Part shown: positions 56,149 to 64,000 of the stretch, one piece after another
How the letters are laid out: every line of letters starts with the position of its first letter
Numbering within the stretch: position 1 is the first letter of the stretch
NCBI RefSeq assembly: GCF_003031585.1
Contig: NZ_PWAA01000022.1
Span: forward strand, 1-64,000
Length of the DNA stretch: 64,000 nucleotides
Direction: 5' to 3'
Source: Thalassobius sp. I31.1
Lineage (GTDB): Bacteria > Pseudomonadota > Alphaproteobacteria > Rhodobacterales > Rhodobacteraceae
Translations under genes and position numbers: made by a program
Notes under the pieces: model-generated
Told to the model about the DNA's origin: nothing
The model's database searches: none
Seen by the model: only the letters and a program-made list of their open reading frames with translations

Positions 56149-57012
56149 ATGAGCAAGATTATCGCATTAGTAGATGGGTCCGCCTATTCGACCAGCACCT
56201 GTGATTACGCCGCCTGGATCGCGAAACGCGAAGGGCACAGCGTTGAGGTTCTGCACATCATCACGCGCAAGCTGGATGCCGACAGCAACCTGTCCGGCAA
56301 CATCGGCCTTGGCGCGCGTTCCAAGCTGATGGATCAGCTGGCGGATATTGATGCACAGCAGGCGAAGCTGGCGAACGAACGTGGCCGGGCGATCCTTGAG
56401 GATGCGGAGGCGCGTATTAAGGCGGCGGGCGTGACTGATGTCACAACCCGTCTGCGCCATGGCGACCTGTTGGAAGAACTGCTGGAAGCCGAAAAATCCG
56501 CAAGCCTTGTGATCGTTGGCAAACGCGGTGAAAACGCTGATTTCGCATCCGGTCATCTGGGGTCCAACCTGGAACGCGTTGTCCGCACCAGCACCATTCC
56601 GGTTCTGGTTGCTTCGCGCGCCTTCACGGAACCTAAAAGCTTCCTTTTGGCCTTTGACGGCGGCAAAACCGCGATGAAAGCTGTGAACCACCTGGCCCAG
56701 GCGAAAACCTTTGCCGGTCTCGAAGCTCGGGTGATCAGCGCGGGCAGTGACAGCGCACAAGCAACCGTTGAAGGTGCCGCCGCCACGCTGAAAAATGCTG
56801 GTTTTGAGGTGTCTCAGGAAATCGCAGAAGGCACCCCAACCGAAGTCATCGCTGCGCGTATTCACGTTGCTGGCCAGGATGAAAATCCTGATGGGGCTGA
56901 TATGCTGGTCATGGGCGCTTACGGCCATTCCCGCATCCGCCGCCTGATCATCGGCTCTACCACGACTGAGATGATCCGCACCTGTCAGGTGCCACTGCTT
57001 CTGGTGCGTTGA
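56149..57012 (+). CDS. Universal stress protein with two UspA domains
   Basis: A 287-residue cytoplasmic protein containing two Usp domains. Domain 1 (about 1-155) starts KIIALVDGSAYSTSTCDYA and ends LVIVGKRGENADFASGHLGSNLERVVRTSTIPVLVA, which retains a G-x-G-N/S nucleotide-like motif. Domain 2 (about 160-287) is shorter at its start (SFLLAFDGGKTAMKAVNHLA) and ends MLVMGAYGHSRIRRLIIGSTTTEMIRTCQVPLLLVR, with the classical ATP-binding GxxGHSRIRRLIIGS. SulP-Usp pairs recur in proteobacteria; Usp may sense ATP and modulate the transporter (inference). Confidence 0.9.
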   Translation: MSKIIALVDGSAYSTSTCDYAAWIAKREGHSVEVLHIITRKLDADSNLSGNIGLGARSKLMDQLADIDAQQAKLANERGRAILEDAEARIKAAGVTDVTTRLRHGDLLEELLEAEKSASLVIVGKRGENADFASGHLGSNLERVVRTSTIPVLVASRAFTEPKSFLLAFDGGKTAMKAVNHLAQAKTFAGLEARVISAGSDSAQATVEGAAATLKNAGFEVSQEIAEGTPTEVIAARIHVAGQDENPDGADMLVMGAYGHSRIRRLIIGSTTTEMIRTCQVPLLLVR

Positions 57013-57028
57013 ACCACACCCAATACTG

Positions 57029-57061
57029 AAAAAGAGCCGCGAGATGATCGCGGCTCTTTTT
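57029..57061. terminator. Strong bidirectional terminator
   Basis: Perfect 11-bp stem AAGAGCCGCGA / TCGCGGCTCTT with a five-base loop, followed by TTTTTG; preceded by A residues, so it also ends the convergent aminotransferase gene. Confidence 0.92.
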
Positions 57062-57066
57062 GTTTC

Positions 57067-58392
57067 TTAGGAAGGAATGATCTGCGCCATCGCCCGTTTC
57101 AGGGGCTCGATGATGTCGGGGATCTGTTCCTCAGTCATGATGTAGGGCGGGGCAAGCAGGATGTGGTCGCCGGTTTTGCCGTCGCGTGTGCCCGCCATCG
57201 GGTAACAGGCCAGACCTTCGGCAAAGCACGCCTTCTTCAGCTTCCCAGCCAGACCAAGCGCCGGATCAAAGGGTTCTTTGGTTTCGCGGTCTTTCACGAT
57301 CTCAATCCCGCGGAACAACCCGCGACCACGGATGTCACCCACATGCGGGTGCTGGCCGAATTCAGCCACAAGTGCCGCCTGCAGTTTCTCGCCCATGTCT
57401 TGCACACGATCCAGAAGGCCACGATCCAGGATCGCCTTCACAACCGCCAGACCCGCCGCCGTCGCACAAGGATGGGCAAGATAGGTGTGGCCGTGCTGGA
57501 AGAACCCGGTGCCGTCTTCAATCGCTTTGTAGATCCCACCAGAACAGAGCATCGCGCCAATCGGCTGATACCCGGCCCCAAGTCCCTTGGCGATGCACAG
57601 GATGTCCGGGCGCACGTTGTCGGCTTCGCAGGCGTATAGATGCCCGGTGCGGCCCATGCCACACATGACTTCGTCCAGGATCAGAAGCACACCGTATTTG
57701 TCACAGATCTCGCGGATACGTTTGTAATAGCCTTCCACAGCAGGCACCGCACCGGACGTCGCACCAACCACAGGTTCCGCCATAAACGCCATGACGCTGT
57801 CTTCCCCCAGGCGCAGGATCTCGTCTTCCAGCTCTTGTGCTGCGCGCTGGCCGTAGTCATAAGCGCTTTCACCTTCGGCCTTCAGCACATATTCGTAACA
57901 AGGCGCGATATGGCTGATATCCAGCAGCAGAGGCGCAAACTGTTCGCGACGCCATGCGTTACCACCAGCGGACAGCGCACCAATGGTGTTGCCGTGGTAG
58001 CTTTGCTTGCGGGCGATCAGGTGGCGGCGTTGGGGTTGGCCCTTTTCCACGAAATACTGACGTGCCAGTTTGATCGCAGATTCAGTTGCCTCGGACCCAC
58101 CGGACACGAAATAGACGCGTTCAATGCCTTCGGGCGCGTGTTCCACCAACAGATCCGCCAGTTCTTCAGCGGGTTGGGATGTGAAGAAACTTGTGTGCGC
58201 AAAAGCCAGCTGGTCCAGTTGCGCTTTCACAGCTTCGGTGACTTCCGTGTCAGAATGCCCAAGGCAAGACACCGCCGCGCCGCCAGACCCGTCAAAGTAA
58301 CGCTTGCCGTTGGTGTCGATCAGATAGCAGCCGTCACCGCTTGCGGCCATAGGCGGGGAAATTTTGGTGTGGCGGGGAAATACGTGAGACAT
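57067..58392 (-). CDS. Class-III (omega) aminotransferase
   Basis: A 441-residue PLP-dependent fold-type I enzyme. The class-III signature is LLILDEVMCGMGRTGHLYACEADNVRPDILCIAKGLGAGYQPIGAMLCS, with the Asp of DEVMCGMGRTG and the PLP lysine of IAKGLGAGY. It begins directly with the substrate-pocket region (FPRHTKISPPMAASGDGCYLID) and appears full length. Substrate unknown: omega-amino acids, taurine, beta-alanine or similar are typical. It directly follows the BKACE gene (TAA-ATG), implying that one supplies the substrate of the other. Confidence 0.88.
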   Translation of the reverse strand: MSHVFPRHTKISPPMAASGDGCYLIDTNGKRYFDGSGGAAVSCLGHSDTEVTEAVKAQLDQLAFAHTSFFTSQPAEELADLLVEHAPEGIERVYFVSGGSEATESAIKLARQYFVEKGQPQRRHLIARKQSYHGNTIGALSAGGNAWRREQFAPLLLDISHIAPCYEYVLKAEGESAYDYGQRAAQELEDEILRLGEDSVMAFMAEPVVGATSGAVPAVEGYYKRIREICDKYGVLLILDEVMCGMGRTGHLYACEADNVRPDILCIAKGLGAGYQPIGAMLCSGGIYKAIEDGTGFFQHGHTYLAHPCATAAGLAVVKAILDRGLLDRVQDMGEKLQAALVAEFGQHPHVGDIRGRGLFRGIEIVKDRETKEPFDPALGLAGKLKKACFAEGLACYPMAGTRDGKTGDHILLAPPYIMTEEQIPDIIEPLKRAMAQIIPS

Positions 58393-59187
58393 TTAACAGG
58401 CTTTCGGGAGTTGTGTGGAAGGTGTCAGGCCCAGATCAAGGCCTTCGTTAACGGTGAGGGCAACAAGTTCAGCATTGTCGCGGGCAGGCGTGCCATCGGG
58501 CCGCAGCAGATTGTTTTCAAATCCTACCCGGACATTTCCGCCTGTCGCAAGTGCTGCGCGGGCGCAGGCAAGTTCATTTGGGCCAAAAGCACAGATCGTC
58601 CAGTCAAGGTTCAGATCGTGCCCCGCCCGCAGGAAGATTTGCAGATCAGACGGTTGCGCATGGATGGCAGGGTTATATTGCCCCAGAACAAAGATCGCAC
58701 TGCGCATCTGTGGGGGGACAATGCCCTTGTTCATCCAGACCGCCAACTGTTCAATATCGCCGGCATTGTAAAGGATGTGCTGCAGATCGGTGCCCGCCTC
58801 TGCCGCCAGCGCATATAGCCTGGCAGCGGTTGCCTCGTCGCGCGCCATTTCCCGTACGGACACGCTGGCCGCCGCCGGGGTCAGTGCCGCCAGGCAGTCA
58901 TACTGTGCGGCCACGTCGTAGATCCCGGCAGATTCTGTGGTGATCTGGATATCCATGCCCGGGGCCGCAGTCTGTACCGCTGCCATTGCTTCGCGATATC
59001 GCCCGGCATCCAGGGAATGCTGACCGTTGTCATCACGCACATGCAGATGGGTTGCCTGTGCCCCCGCCGCATGGCATGAGGCCGCTGTCTGGGCAATCTC
59101 TGCATTGGTAACTGGCAAGGCAGGGTGATCTGTTTTTCCGCGTCTTGCCCCGTTCGGGGCGACGGTCACTGAAAATATCCGGGACAT
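58393..59187 (-). CDS. BKACE-family 3-keto acid cleavage enzyme
   Basis: A 264-residue TIM-barrel enzyme of the beta-keto acid cleavage family (DUF849). The zinc-binding HLHVRDDNGQHS pattern and ITTESAG are characteristic; an N-terminal ITVAPNGARRGKTDHPALP-like segment contributes to the active site. BKACE enzymes condense a beta-keto acid with acetyl-CoA to give acetoacetate and a CoA ester; the founder acts in lysine fermentation, but most have other substrates. Paired with a transaminase that could make its beta-keto acid. Divergent from an RpiR regulator. Confidence 0.88.
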   Translation of the reverse strand: MSRIFSVTVAPNGARRGKTDHPALPVTNAEIAQTAASCHAAGAQATHLHVRDDNGQHSLDAGRYREAMAAVQTAAPGMDIQITTESAGIYDVAAQYDCLAALTPAAASVSVREMARDEATAARLYALAAEAGTDLQHILYNAGDIEQLAVWMNKGIVPPQMRSAIFVLGQYNPAIHAQPSDLQIFLRAGHDLNLDWTICAFGPNELACARAALATGGNVRVGFENNLLRPDGTPARDNAELVALTVNEGLDLGLTPSTQLPKAC

Positions 59188-59268
59188 CCGGTGATTCCTT
59201 TTCGGGCGTTTTCTGTTGCGCTCCTATGAAACTGGTGAAATCACAGAATTAGTCAATCGACGGCCAAA

Positions 59269-59282
59269 ATAACAAATGTTAT
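59269..59282. promoter_or_regulatory. Candidate operator in the BKACE / RpiR divergent spacer
   Basis: ATAACA-AA-TGTTAT is an inverted repeat with perfect six-base arms. It overlaps the ATG at 59281, so if it is an operator the downstream start at 59314 becomes more likely. Confidence 0.4.
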
Positions 59283-60201
59283 GCTTTTTCAGGCGAATCA
59301 ATGGGCGAAAAACATGGATCCGACCGTAAAAACCAAAATACTTTCAACGCTTAAGACCGATTTTGAAGGCTATTCCCCCCGATTGCAGGTTGTGGCGAAG
59401 TATATCGTCGACAACCAGGCGGACTTCGGGCTTGATCCGATCCGGGTGACCGCACGTAAGGCGGGCGTCAGTACCTATACGCTCGTGCGTATGGCGCAAC
59501 ACCTTGGGCTTGAAGGTTTTGAAGACTTACGCGCCCCGTTCCGTACAGCGCTGGTTTCCGGTTCTGAACTTTCAGATGATCTGGAGTGGATCGAAGCGGT
59601 TGCGGCTTATGAAGATACCGGACCGGTCCAGGCAGAGGCGACGTTGAATTCGCTGAATATCATTCAGCGGTCTCTTCATAACCTTTCCCCGGATAAACTT
59701 AAGCGTGTGGTCGACATGATGTTCAATGCGCGCAATGTGTACCTGACAGGGGTGCGTGCGAGTTACGGACTGGCCTACTACTTTCACTACGTTGGACGTA
59801 TGGCCTTGCCTTCATTGCAGTTAATTCCAAGGCATATGAACAGTTCAATAGACGAACTGAATTATGCGGATGAAAACGATCTTCTGATTGTTGTTACATT
59901 CACGCCCTATTCGAATGAAACGATCCGGGCGTGTCAGTTCGCACAATCCAGAGGTTTAAAACTGATCGTTATTTCGGATTCCGATGTGATCGCGTCGGAT
60001 TTGGTGCCGGACGAAGTCCTGGTTGTATCTATCGTGACCACACATTTCTTTGGTTGTTATGCCGGGGCAATGGCTGTGATTGAAAATATCCTGGCGCTGC
60101 TTGTGAAACGCGGCGGGGAAGAGGCGGAAAAACGCATCGCATCGTATGAAGAATTACGGAGCGATATCGACGCCTATTGGACAAAACAAAAAAAACATTA
60201 G
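59281..60201 (+). CDS. RpiR/MurR-family regulator
   Basis: A 306-residue regulator: N-terminal RpiR HTH (ARKAGVSTYTLVRMAQHLGLEGFEDLR, about 60-87) and SIS domain (NVYLTGVRASYGLAYYFHYVGRMALPS; DLLIVVTFTPYSNETIRACQFAQSRGLKLIVISD). It is more distant from IolR in the window. It is divergent from the aminotransferase-BKACE pair and precedes the TRAP genes, so it likely controls both. Neither start (59281 or ATG 59314) has a good ribosome site; the shorter form begins near DPTVKTKILSTL, a common RpiR start region. Confidence 0.85.
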   Translation: MLFQANQWAKNMDPTVKTKILSTLKTDFEGYSPRLQVVAKYIVDNQADFGLDPIRVTARKAGVSTYTLVRMAQHLGLEGFEDLRAPFRTALVSGSELSDDLEWIEAVAAYEDTGPVQAEATLNSLNIIQRSLHNLSPDKLKRVVDMMFNARNVYLTGVRASYGLAYYFHYVGRMALPSLQLIPRHMNSSIDELNYADENDLLIVVTFTPYSNETIRACQFAQSRGLKLIVISDSDVIASDLVPDEVLVVSIVTTHFFGCYAGAMAVIENILALLVKRGGEEAEKRIASYEELRSDIDAYWTKQKKH

Positions 60202-60300
60202 TTTTTGCATGACAATCCTGTGACTGTCGGACACCTTATGCAAAGCTTCAGGGGGCAAAGACCCTTCCTACAGCTATTAATATGTATAGGGAGTTATCAT

Positions 60301-61272
60301 ATGACATCGATGAAATTTATGTTCGGTCTGGCGACCGCTGCGACACTGGCAACCGGTGGCGCTATGGCCCAGGACCAGCAGTTCATCACAATCGGCACCG
60401 GCGGTGTTACTGGCGTTTATTACCCAACCGGTGGCGCAATCTGCCGTCTGGTAAACAAAGGCCGTCGTGACCACGGTGTACGTTGTTCCGTAGAATCCAC
60501 TGGTGGTTCTGTTTACAACATCAACACCATCCGCGAAGGCGAGCTGGAATTCGGCGTTGCACAGTCTGACTGGCAGCACCACGCATTCCACGGCACTTCC
60601 AAGTTTGAAGAAGCTGGTGCATTCGAAGAGCTGCGTGCAGTATTCTCTGTACACCCAGAGCCCTTCACAGTTGTTGCACGTGCTGATTCCGGCATCTCAA
60701 CTTTCGCTGACCTTGCTGGCAAGCGCGTAAACATCGGTAACCCAGGTTCCGGCGCACGTGGCACCATGGAAGTTCTGATGGAAGCTTCCGGCATGACCAC
60801 TGACGATTTCGCTCTGGCAACTGAGCTGAAGCCTGCTGAGCAGTCCGCAGCGCTTTGCGACAACCAGATCGACGCAATGGTATTCACTGTTGGTCACCCT
60901 TCCGGCACCATTCAGGAAGCAACCACAGCATGTGATTCCGTGATTGTTGAAGTTTCCGGCGAAGCTGTTGATGGTCTGATCAACGACAACGCTTACTACC
61001 GTACAGCAACCGTTCCTGGTGGCATGTATCGTGGTAACGATGCTGACGTAGGCACCTTTGGTGTTGGTGCAACCTTCGTATCTTCCACCAATGTTTCTGA
61101 AGACGTTGTATACGCGCTCGTATCTTCCATCTTCGAAAACTTTGATGACTTCAAAGGCCTGCACCCTGCATTTGCAAACCTGACACCAGAAGAAATGGCG
61201 ACCGCTGGTCTGTCCGCTCCTCTGCATGATGGCGCTGCGAAATACTACCGTGAGCAGGGCTGGATCGAGTAA
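60301..61272 (+). CDS. TAXI-family TRAP transporter solute-binding protein
   Basis: A 323-residue periplasmic protein: signal KFMFGLATAATLATGGAMA-QD, followed by the TAXI pattern ITIGTGGVTGVYYPTGGAICRLVNKGRRDHGVRC and TIREGELEFGVAQSDWQHHAFHG. ATG 60301 has GGAG about seven bases upstream. Codon use is strongly biased to optimal codons compared with neighbours, typical of an abundantly made binding protein. A hairpin with a short T-run lies between this gene and the permease, likely lowering downstream expression. Confidence 0.92.
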   Translation: MTSMKFMFGLATAATLATGGAMAQDQQFITIGTGGVTGVYYPTGGAICRLVNKGRRDHGVRCSVESTGGSVYNINTIREGELEFGVAQSDWQHHAFHGTSKFEEAGAFEELRAVFSVHPEPFTVVARADSGISTFADLAGKRVNIGNPGSGARGTMEVLMEASGMTTDDFALATELKPAEQSAALCDNQIDAMVFTVGHPSGTIQEATTACDSVIVEVSGEAVDGLINDNAYYRTATVPGGMYRGNDADVGTFGVGATFVSSTNVSEDVVYALVSSIFENFDDFKGLHPAFANLTPEEMATAGLSAPLHDGAAKYYREQGWIE

Positions 61273-61296
61273 TCGATTGCACCTGATCTGAGTATT

Positions 61297-61328
61297 GGGG
61301 GGCGGCGTTTCTTGTGCCGCCCCTTTTC
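61297..61328 (+). terminator. Attenuating terminator between TRAP binding protein and permease
   Basis: GGGGCGGC (61299-61306) and GCCGCCCC (61316-61323) form a stable 8-bp stem followed by TTTT. With only four T it is likely partial and gives more binding protein than permease. Confidence 0.65.
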
Positions 61329-61433
61329 TACACCTGACGATGACAGTCCGCATATAAGACGGGCGCTCAGGTGGTGTACCCCAATTACAATCTCCGGCCG
61401 CATCTGACATCGCGGCATGTCCGGGAGGGACAT

Positions 61434-64000
61434 ATGTCACAAAACACCGAAAATTCCGGCGCATTAAGCGAGGAAGAGCTCCAGGAACTGGTTGCCTCTT
61501 CTGACGCTGGCGCGCGTAGCCCGGCAGGCGCTGTGGGCACGATGATGGCGGTTGTCGCTATTGTCTGGTCCCTGTTCCAGATCCTGCTGGCGTCACCATG
61601 GGCGCCTTATATTCTGCCTGGTTCCATCATTAACAACTCTCGCCTGTTTCACCTCAGCTTTGCGCTGTTCCTGGTGTTCCTGGCCTATCCGCTGACCAAG
61701 AAAAGCCCGCGTGACTACATTCCGTTTTACGACTGGATCCTGGCAGTTGCCGGTGGTCTGATCGCGCTTTACGGCTACTTCTTCTACCAGAAGATCGTGG
61801 ATGCCGGCGGCCTCGCGGACAATATGGACAAATGGTTCGCGCTTAGCGGCCTGATCATCCTGTTCATGGGCGCATGGCGCGCACTTGGCCCGGCTATGGC
61901 AACGCTTGCCTCTATCTTCCTGATGTATGTCTTCTTCGGTTCCGCTGACTGGGTGCCTGAAGTGATCCAGTGGAAAGGCGCATCCCTGAAGAAAGCCATG
62001 TCGCATATGTGGATCACCTCTGAAGGTGTGTTCGGTATTGCGCTGGGTGTTTCGACAAAATTCGTGTTCCTCTTTGTTTTGTTCGGCGCATTGCTGGATA
62101 AAGCGGGTGCGGGCAACTATTTCATCAAGATGGCTTTTGGCGCCCTTGGTCACCTGCGTGGTGGTCCGGCGAAAGCGGCTGTTGTGGGTTCTGCGGCGAC
62201 CGGTCTGATTTCCGGCTCCTCCATCGCCAACGTTGTGACAACAGGCACATTCACCATTCCTCTGATGAAACGTGTTGGGTTCTCTTCCGAGAAAGCCGGC
62301 GCGGTTGAAGTTGCTTCCTCTGTGAACGGTCAGATTATGCCACCTGTTATGGGGGCTGCGGCCTTCCTGATGGTGGAATACACATCAACACCGTATATCC
62401 AGGTGATTACACACGCCTTCCTGCCAGCGGCTATTTCCTACATCGCGCTTGTGTACATTGTGCACCTTGAGGCGGTTAAGAAAAACATGCCAACCCTGAC
62501 AGCAGAACGCGAAATCACAATGGCCCGTACCATCGTTGGTATGTTCAGCTTTTTCATCGTGTTCGCAGGCCTGTGTTACGGCACGCAATATCCGGTGGAT
62601 GCGGTGACAAGCCTTGTTCCATCTGCGGCAGGTGTTGTCCTGACGGCAGTTGTTCTGGGGATCTATGTTCTGCTTCTGAAGCTTGCGGCTTCTGTGCCGG
62701 ATCTGGAACCGGATGACCCCAATGCTAAAGAAGTTAAGCTTCCGATCATTGGTGAAATCTACAAAGCGGGTCTGTATTACCTTCTGCCAATTCTGGTGCT
62801 GGTCTACTTCCTGATGATCAAGCAAAGCTCCCCTGGCTTGTCGGCGTTTTGGGCGACTGCACTGCTGCTGGTGATCCTGATCACTCAGCGTCCTCTGAAG
62901 GAAATGTTCCGCGGTCAGAATCAGTTCGCGATTGCGTTCAAGGATGGCCTGGTTGACCTGATGCAGGGTCTGATTGACGGCGCACGCAACATGATCGGTA
63001 TCGCGCTGGCAACAGCGACAGCTGGCGTGATCGTGGGCACTGTGACCCTGACTGGTATTGGTCAGGTGATGGCGGATCTGGTTGAATTCCTGTCCGGTGG
63101 TAACCTGGTTGCCATGCTGGTGCTGGTTGGCATCCTGTCCCTGATCCTGGGTATGGGCCTGCCGACCACTGCGAACTACATTGTTGTGAGCTCTCTCATG
63201 GCGGGTGTGGTAGTAGAACTTGGCGCGCAAAACGACCTGATCGTTCCATTGATTGCGGTGCACTTGTTTGTGTTCTACTTCGGGATCATGGCGGATGTGA
63301 CGCCACCTGTGGGGCTTGCCAGCTTTGCGGCGGCGGCTGTGTCTGGTGGCGATGCGATCAAGACCGGTTTCGTTGCGTTCTTCTATTCACTGCGCACCGT
63401 GGCCTTGCCGTTTGTGTTCATCTTCAACACTGATCTGTTGTTGATTGATGTGACTTGGACGCAGGGGATACTCGTTGCCATTGTCTCGACCATAGCGATT
63501 CTTGTGTTCACTGCGGGCACAATGGGTTGGTGGCTGACCAAATCGAAGATCTACGAAAGCATTGCACTTGTGGCGATCGCATTTGTTCTCTTCCGTCCTG
63601 ACTATGTGATGAACCGCATTCAGCCCCCGTTTAACGCGGTTGAACCGGCAAATCTGGCGCAGGCTCTTGGTGAAGCAAACCCGGGTGACGAAGTTCGCAT
63701 CGTTGTACGCGGCCCCGATTTCGACACGCTCGAAAGCAAGGACGTAACCCTGGTTTTGCCAGTGGGTGACGAACCAACCGGCGAAGAACGTCTTGCAGCC
63801 TTTGGCCTGTCAACCATGGTTGAAGGCGACGCTGTGCAGCTGGAAGAACCTTTCCCGCAGACAACGTTCTCTACCAAACTGGGTGGTTTTGATTTTTACG
63901 GTGATGAAGTTGTGACCGTAGCATCCGCCAAAGCAACTGCAGAACAATCACCAAAAGAACTGGTGTTTATCCCTGCGTTGATTTTCCTGGGTCTCATCGG
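61434..64000 (+). CDS. TRAP transporter fused permease, 4TM plus 12TM, incomplete at the window edge
   Basis: The reading frame is open from ATG 61434 to the window end (at least 855 residues), with GGGAGGG upstream. A short polar N-terminus (SQNTENSGALSEEELQEL) leads to the small (DctQ-like) part, then the large DctM-like part with repeats such as VGSAATGLISGSSIANVVTTGTFTIPLMK and ILGMGLPTTANYIVVSSLMAG, and FGIMADVTPPVGLASFAAAAVSGGDA. After the DctM core a soluble DUF3394-like segment (PPFNAVEPANLAQALGEANPGDEVRIVVRG) precedes another membrane helix at the edge. It imports the ligand of the adjacent TAXI protein. Confidence 0.92.
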   Translation, partial: MSQNTENSGALSEEELQELVASSDAGARSPAGAVGTMMAVVAIVWSLFQILLASPWAPYILPGSIINNSRLFHLSFALFLVFLAYPLTKKSPRDYIPFYDWILAVAGGLIALYGYFFYQKIVDAGGLADNMDKWFALSGLIILFMGAWRALGPAMATLASIFLMYVFFGSADWVPEVIQWKGASLKKAMSHMWITSEGVFGIALGVSTKFVFLFVLFGALLDKAGAGNYFIKMAFGALGHLRGGPAKAAVVGSAATGLISGSSIANVVTTGTFTIPLMKRVGFSSEKAGAVEVASSVNGQIMPPVMGAAAFLMVEYTSTPYIQVITHAFLPAAISYIALVYIVHLEAVKKNMPTLTAEREITMARTIVGMFSFFIVFAGLCYGTQYPVDAVTSLVPSAAGVVLTAVVLGIYVLLLKLAASVPDLEPDDPNAKEVKLPIIGEIYKAGLYYLLPILVLVYFLMIKQSSPGLSAFWATALLLVILITQRPLKEMFRGQNQFAIAFKDGLVDLMQGLIDGARNMIGIALATATAGVIVGTVTLTGIGQVMADLVEFLSGGNLVAMLVLVGILSLILGMGLPTTANYIVVSSLMAGVVVELGAQNDLIVPLIAVHLFVFYFGIMADVTPPVGLASFAAAAVSGGDAIKTGFVAFFYSLRTVALPFVFIFNTDLLLIDVTWTQGILVAIVSTIAILVFTAGTMGWWLTKSKIYESIALVAIAFVLFRPDYVMNRIQPPFNAVEPANLAQALGEANPGDEVRIVVRGPDFDTLESKDVTLVLPVGDEPTGEERLAAFGLSTMVEGDAVQLEEPFPQTTFSTKLGGFDFYGDEVVTVASAKATAEQSPKELVFIPALIFLGLI

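Noticed and set aside
60187-60198. A-rich run near the end of the RpiR gene as a possible frameshift site
   Set aside because: The frame closes normally just after it and the protein has ordinary length.

Overview
The window looks like a chromosomal segment of a marine Rhodobacteraceae (roseobacter-type) alphaproteobacterium. The evidence is the gene order ilvE <> MarR-type petP / OmpR-type petR, followed by a histone-deacetylase-like gene, xseB-ispA-dxs; a bacterial hut pathway that uses HutF and HutG; an iol operon with an IolC-DUF2090 fusion; a TAXI-TRAP transporter; and moderate-to-high GC with frequent ATGA/TGATG stop-start overlaps. I see no tRNA, rRNA, CRISPR array, insertion sequence or prophage.

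Layout. 1-7 kb: a small membrane protein, ilvE, petP-petR, then a histone deacetylase-like gene with xseB, ispA and dxs (isoprenoid precursor supply), closed by strong terminators. 7-15.4 kb: a two-gene, 8 kb cell-surface locus on the minus strand. It encodes a very large secreted DUF11-repeat protein and a 1163-residue beta-barrel protein of unknown function. The reading frame of the repeat protein is broken at a run of eight G (minus strand) shortly after the signal peptide; a run of seven would join the two frames exactly. The AT-rich upstream region carries eight GGAATT/AATTCC hexamers in about 310 bp. This locus is the strongest candidate for something undescribed.

16-24 kb: a minus-strand operon with an ABC importer (binding protein, two permeases, ATPase), a tandem-domain glycerophosphodiester phosphodiesterase, a LacI regulator and an inositol-monophosphatase-family enzyme. 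GCACACGTGTGC-type palindromes lie upstream. 24-36.5 kb: the myo-inositol regulon. A sugar isomerase, a ribose-type ABC importer and iolC-iolD-iolE-iolB lie on the minus strand; the RpiR-type regulator iolR is also on the minus strand and is divergent from two dehydrogenases including iolG. TGRAATAT-N3-TTCYA operators precede both units. The two neighbouring regions could together capture a glycerophosphoinositol-like compound, hydrolyse and dephosphorylate it, and burn the inositol; this is inference.

36.5-44.7 kb: a small signal-peptide protein, then histidine utilisation. hutF-hutC is divergent from hutI-hutH-hutG-X-hutU across a perfect 16-bp palindrome; X is an unrecognised small secreted protein. 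44.8-46.7 kb: three small secreted proteins (YHS, rhodanese, esterase). 46.7-52.6 kb: osmoregulated periplasmic glucan genes opgC-opgG-opgH preceded by a TPR protein. 52.7-57 kb: an NAD(P)-binding protein divergent from a bacterial voltage-gated sodium channel, then a SulP transporter with a tandem universal stress protein. 57-64 kb: a class-III aminotransferase and a BKACE-family enzyme, divergent from an RpiR regulator and a TAXI-TRAP transporter whose fused permease runs off the end. The last group looks like an unassigned amino-acid or beta-keto-acid catabolic module.
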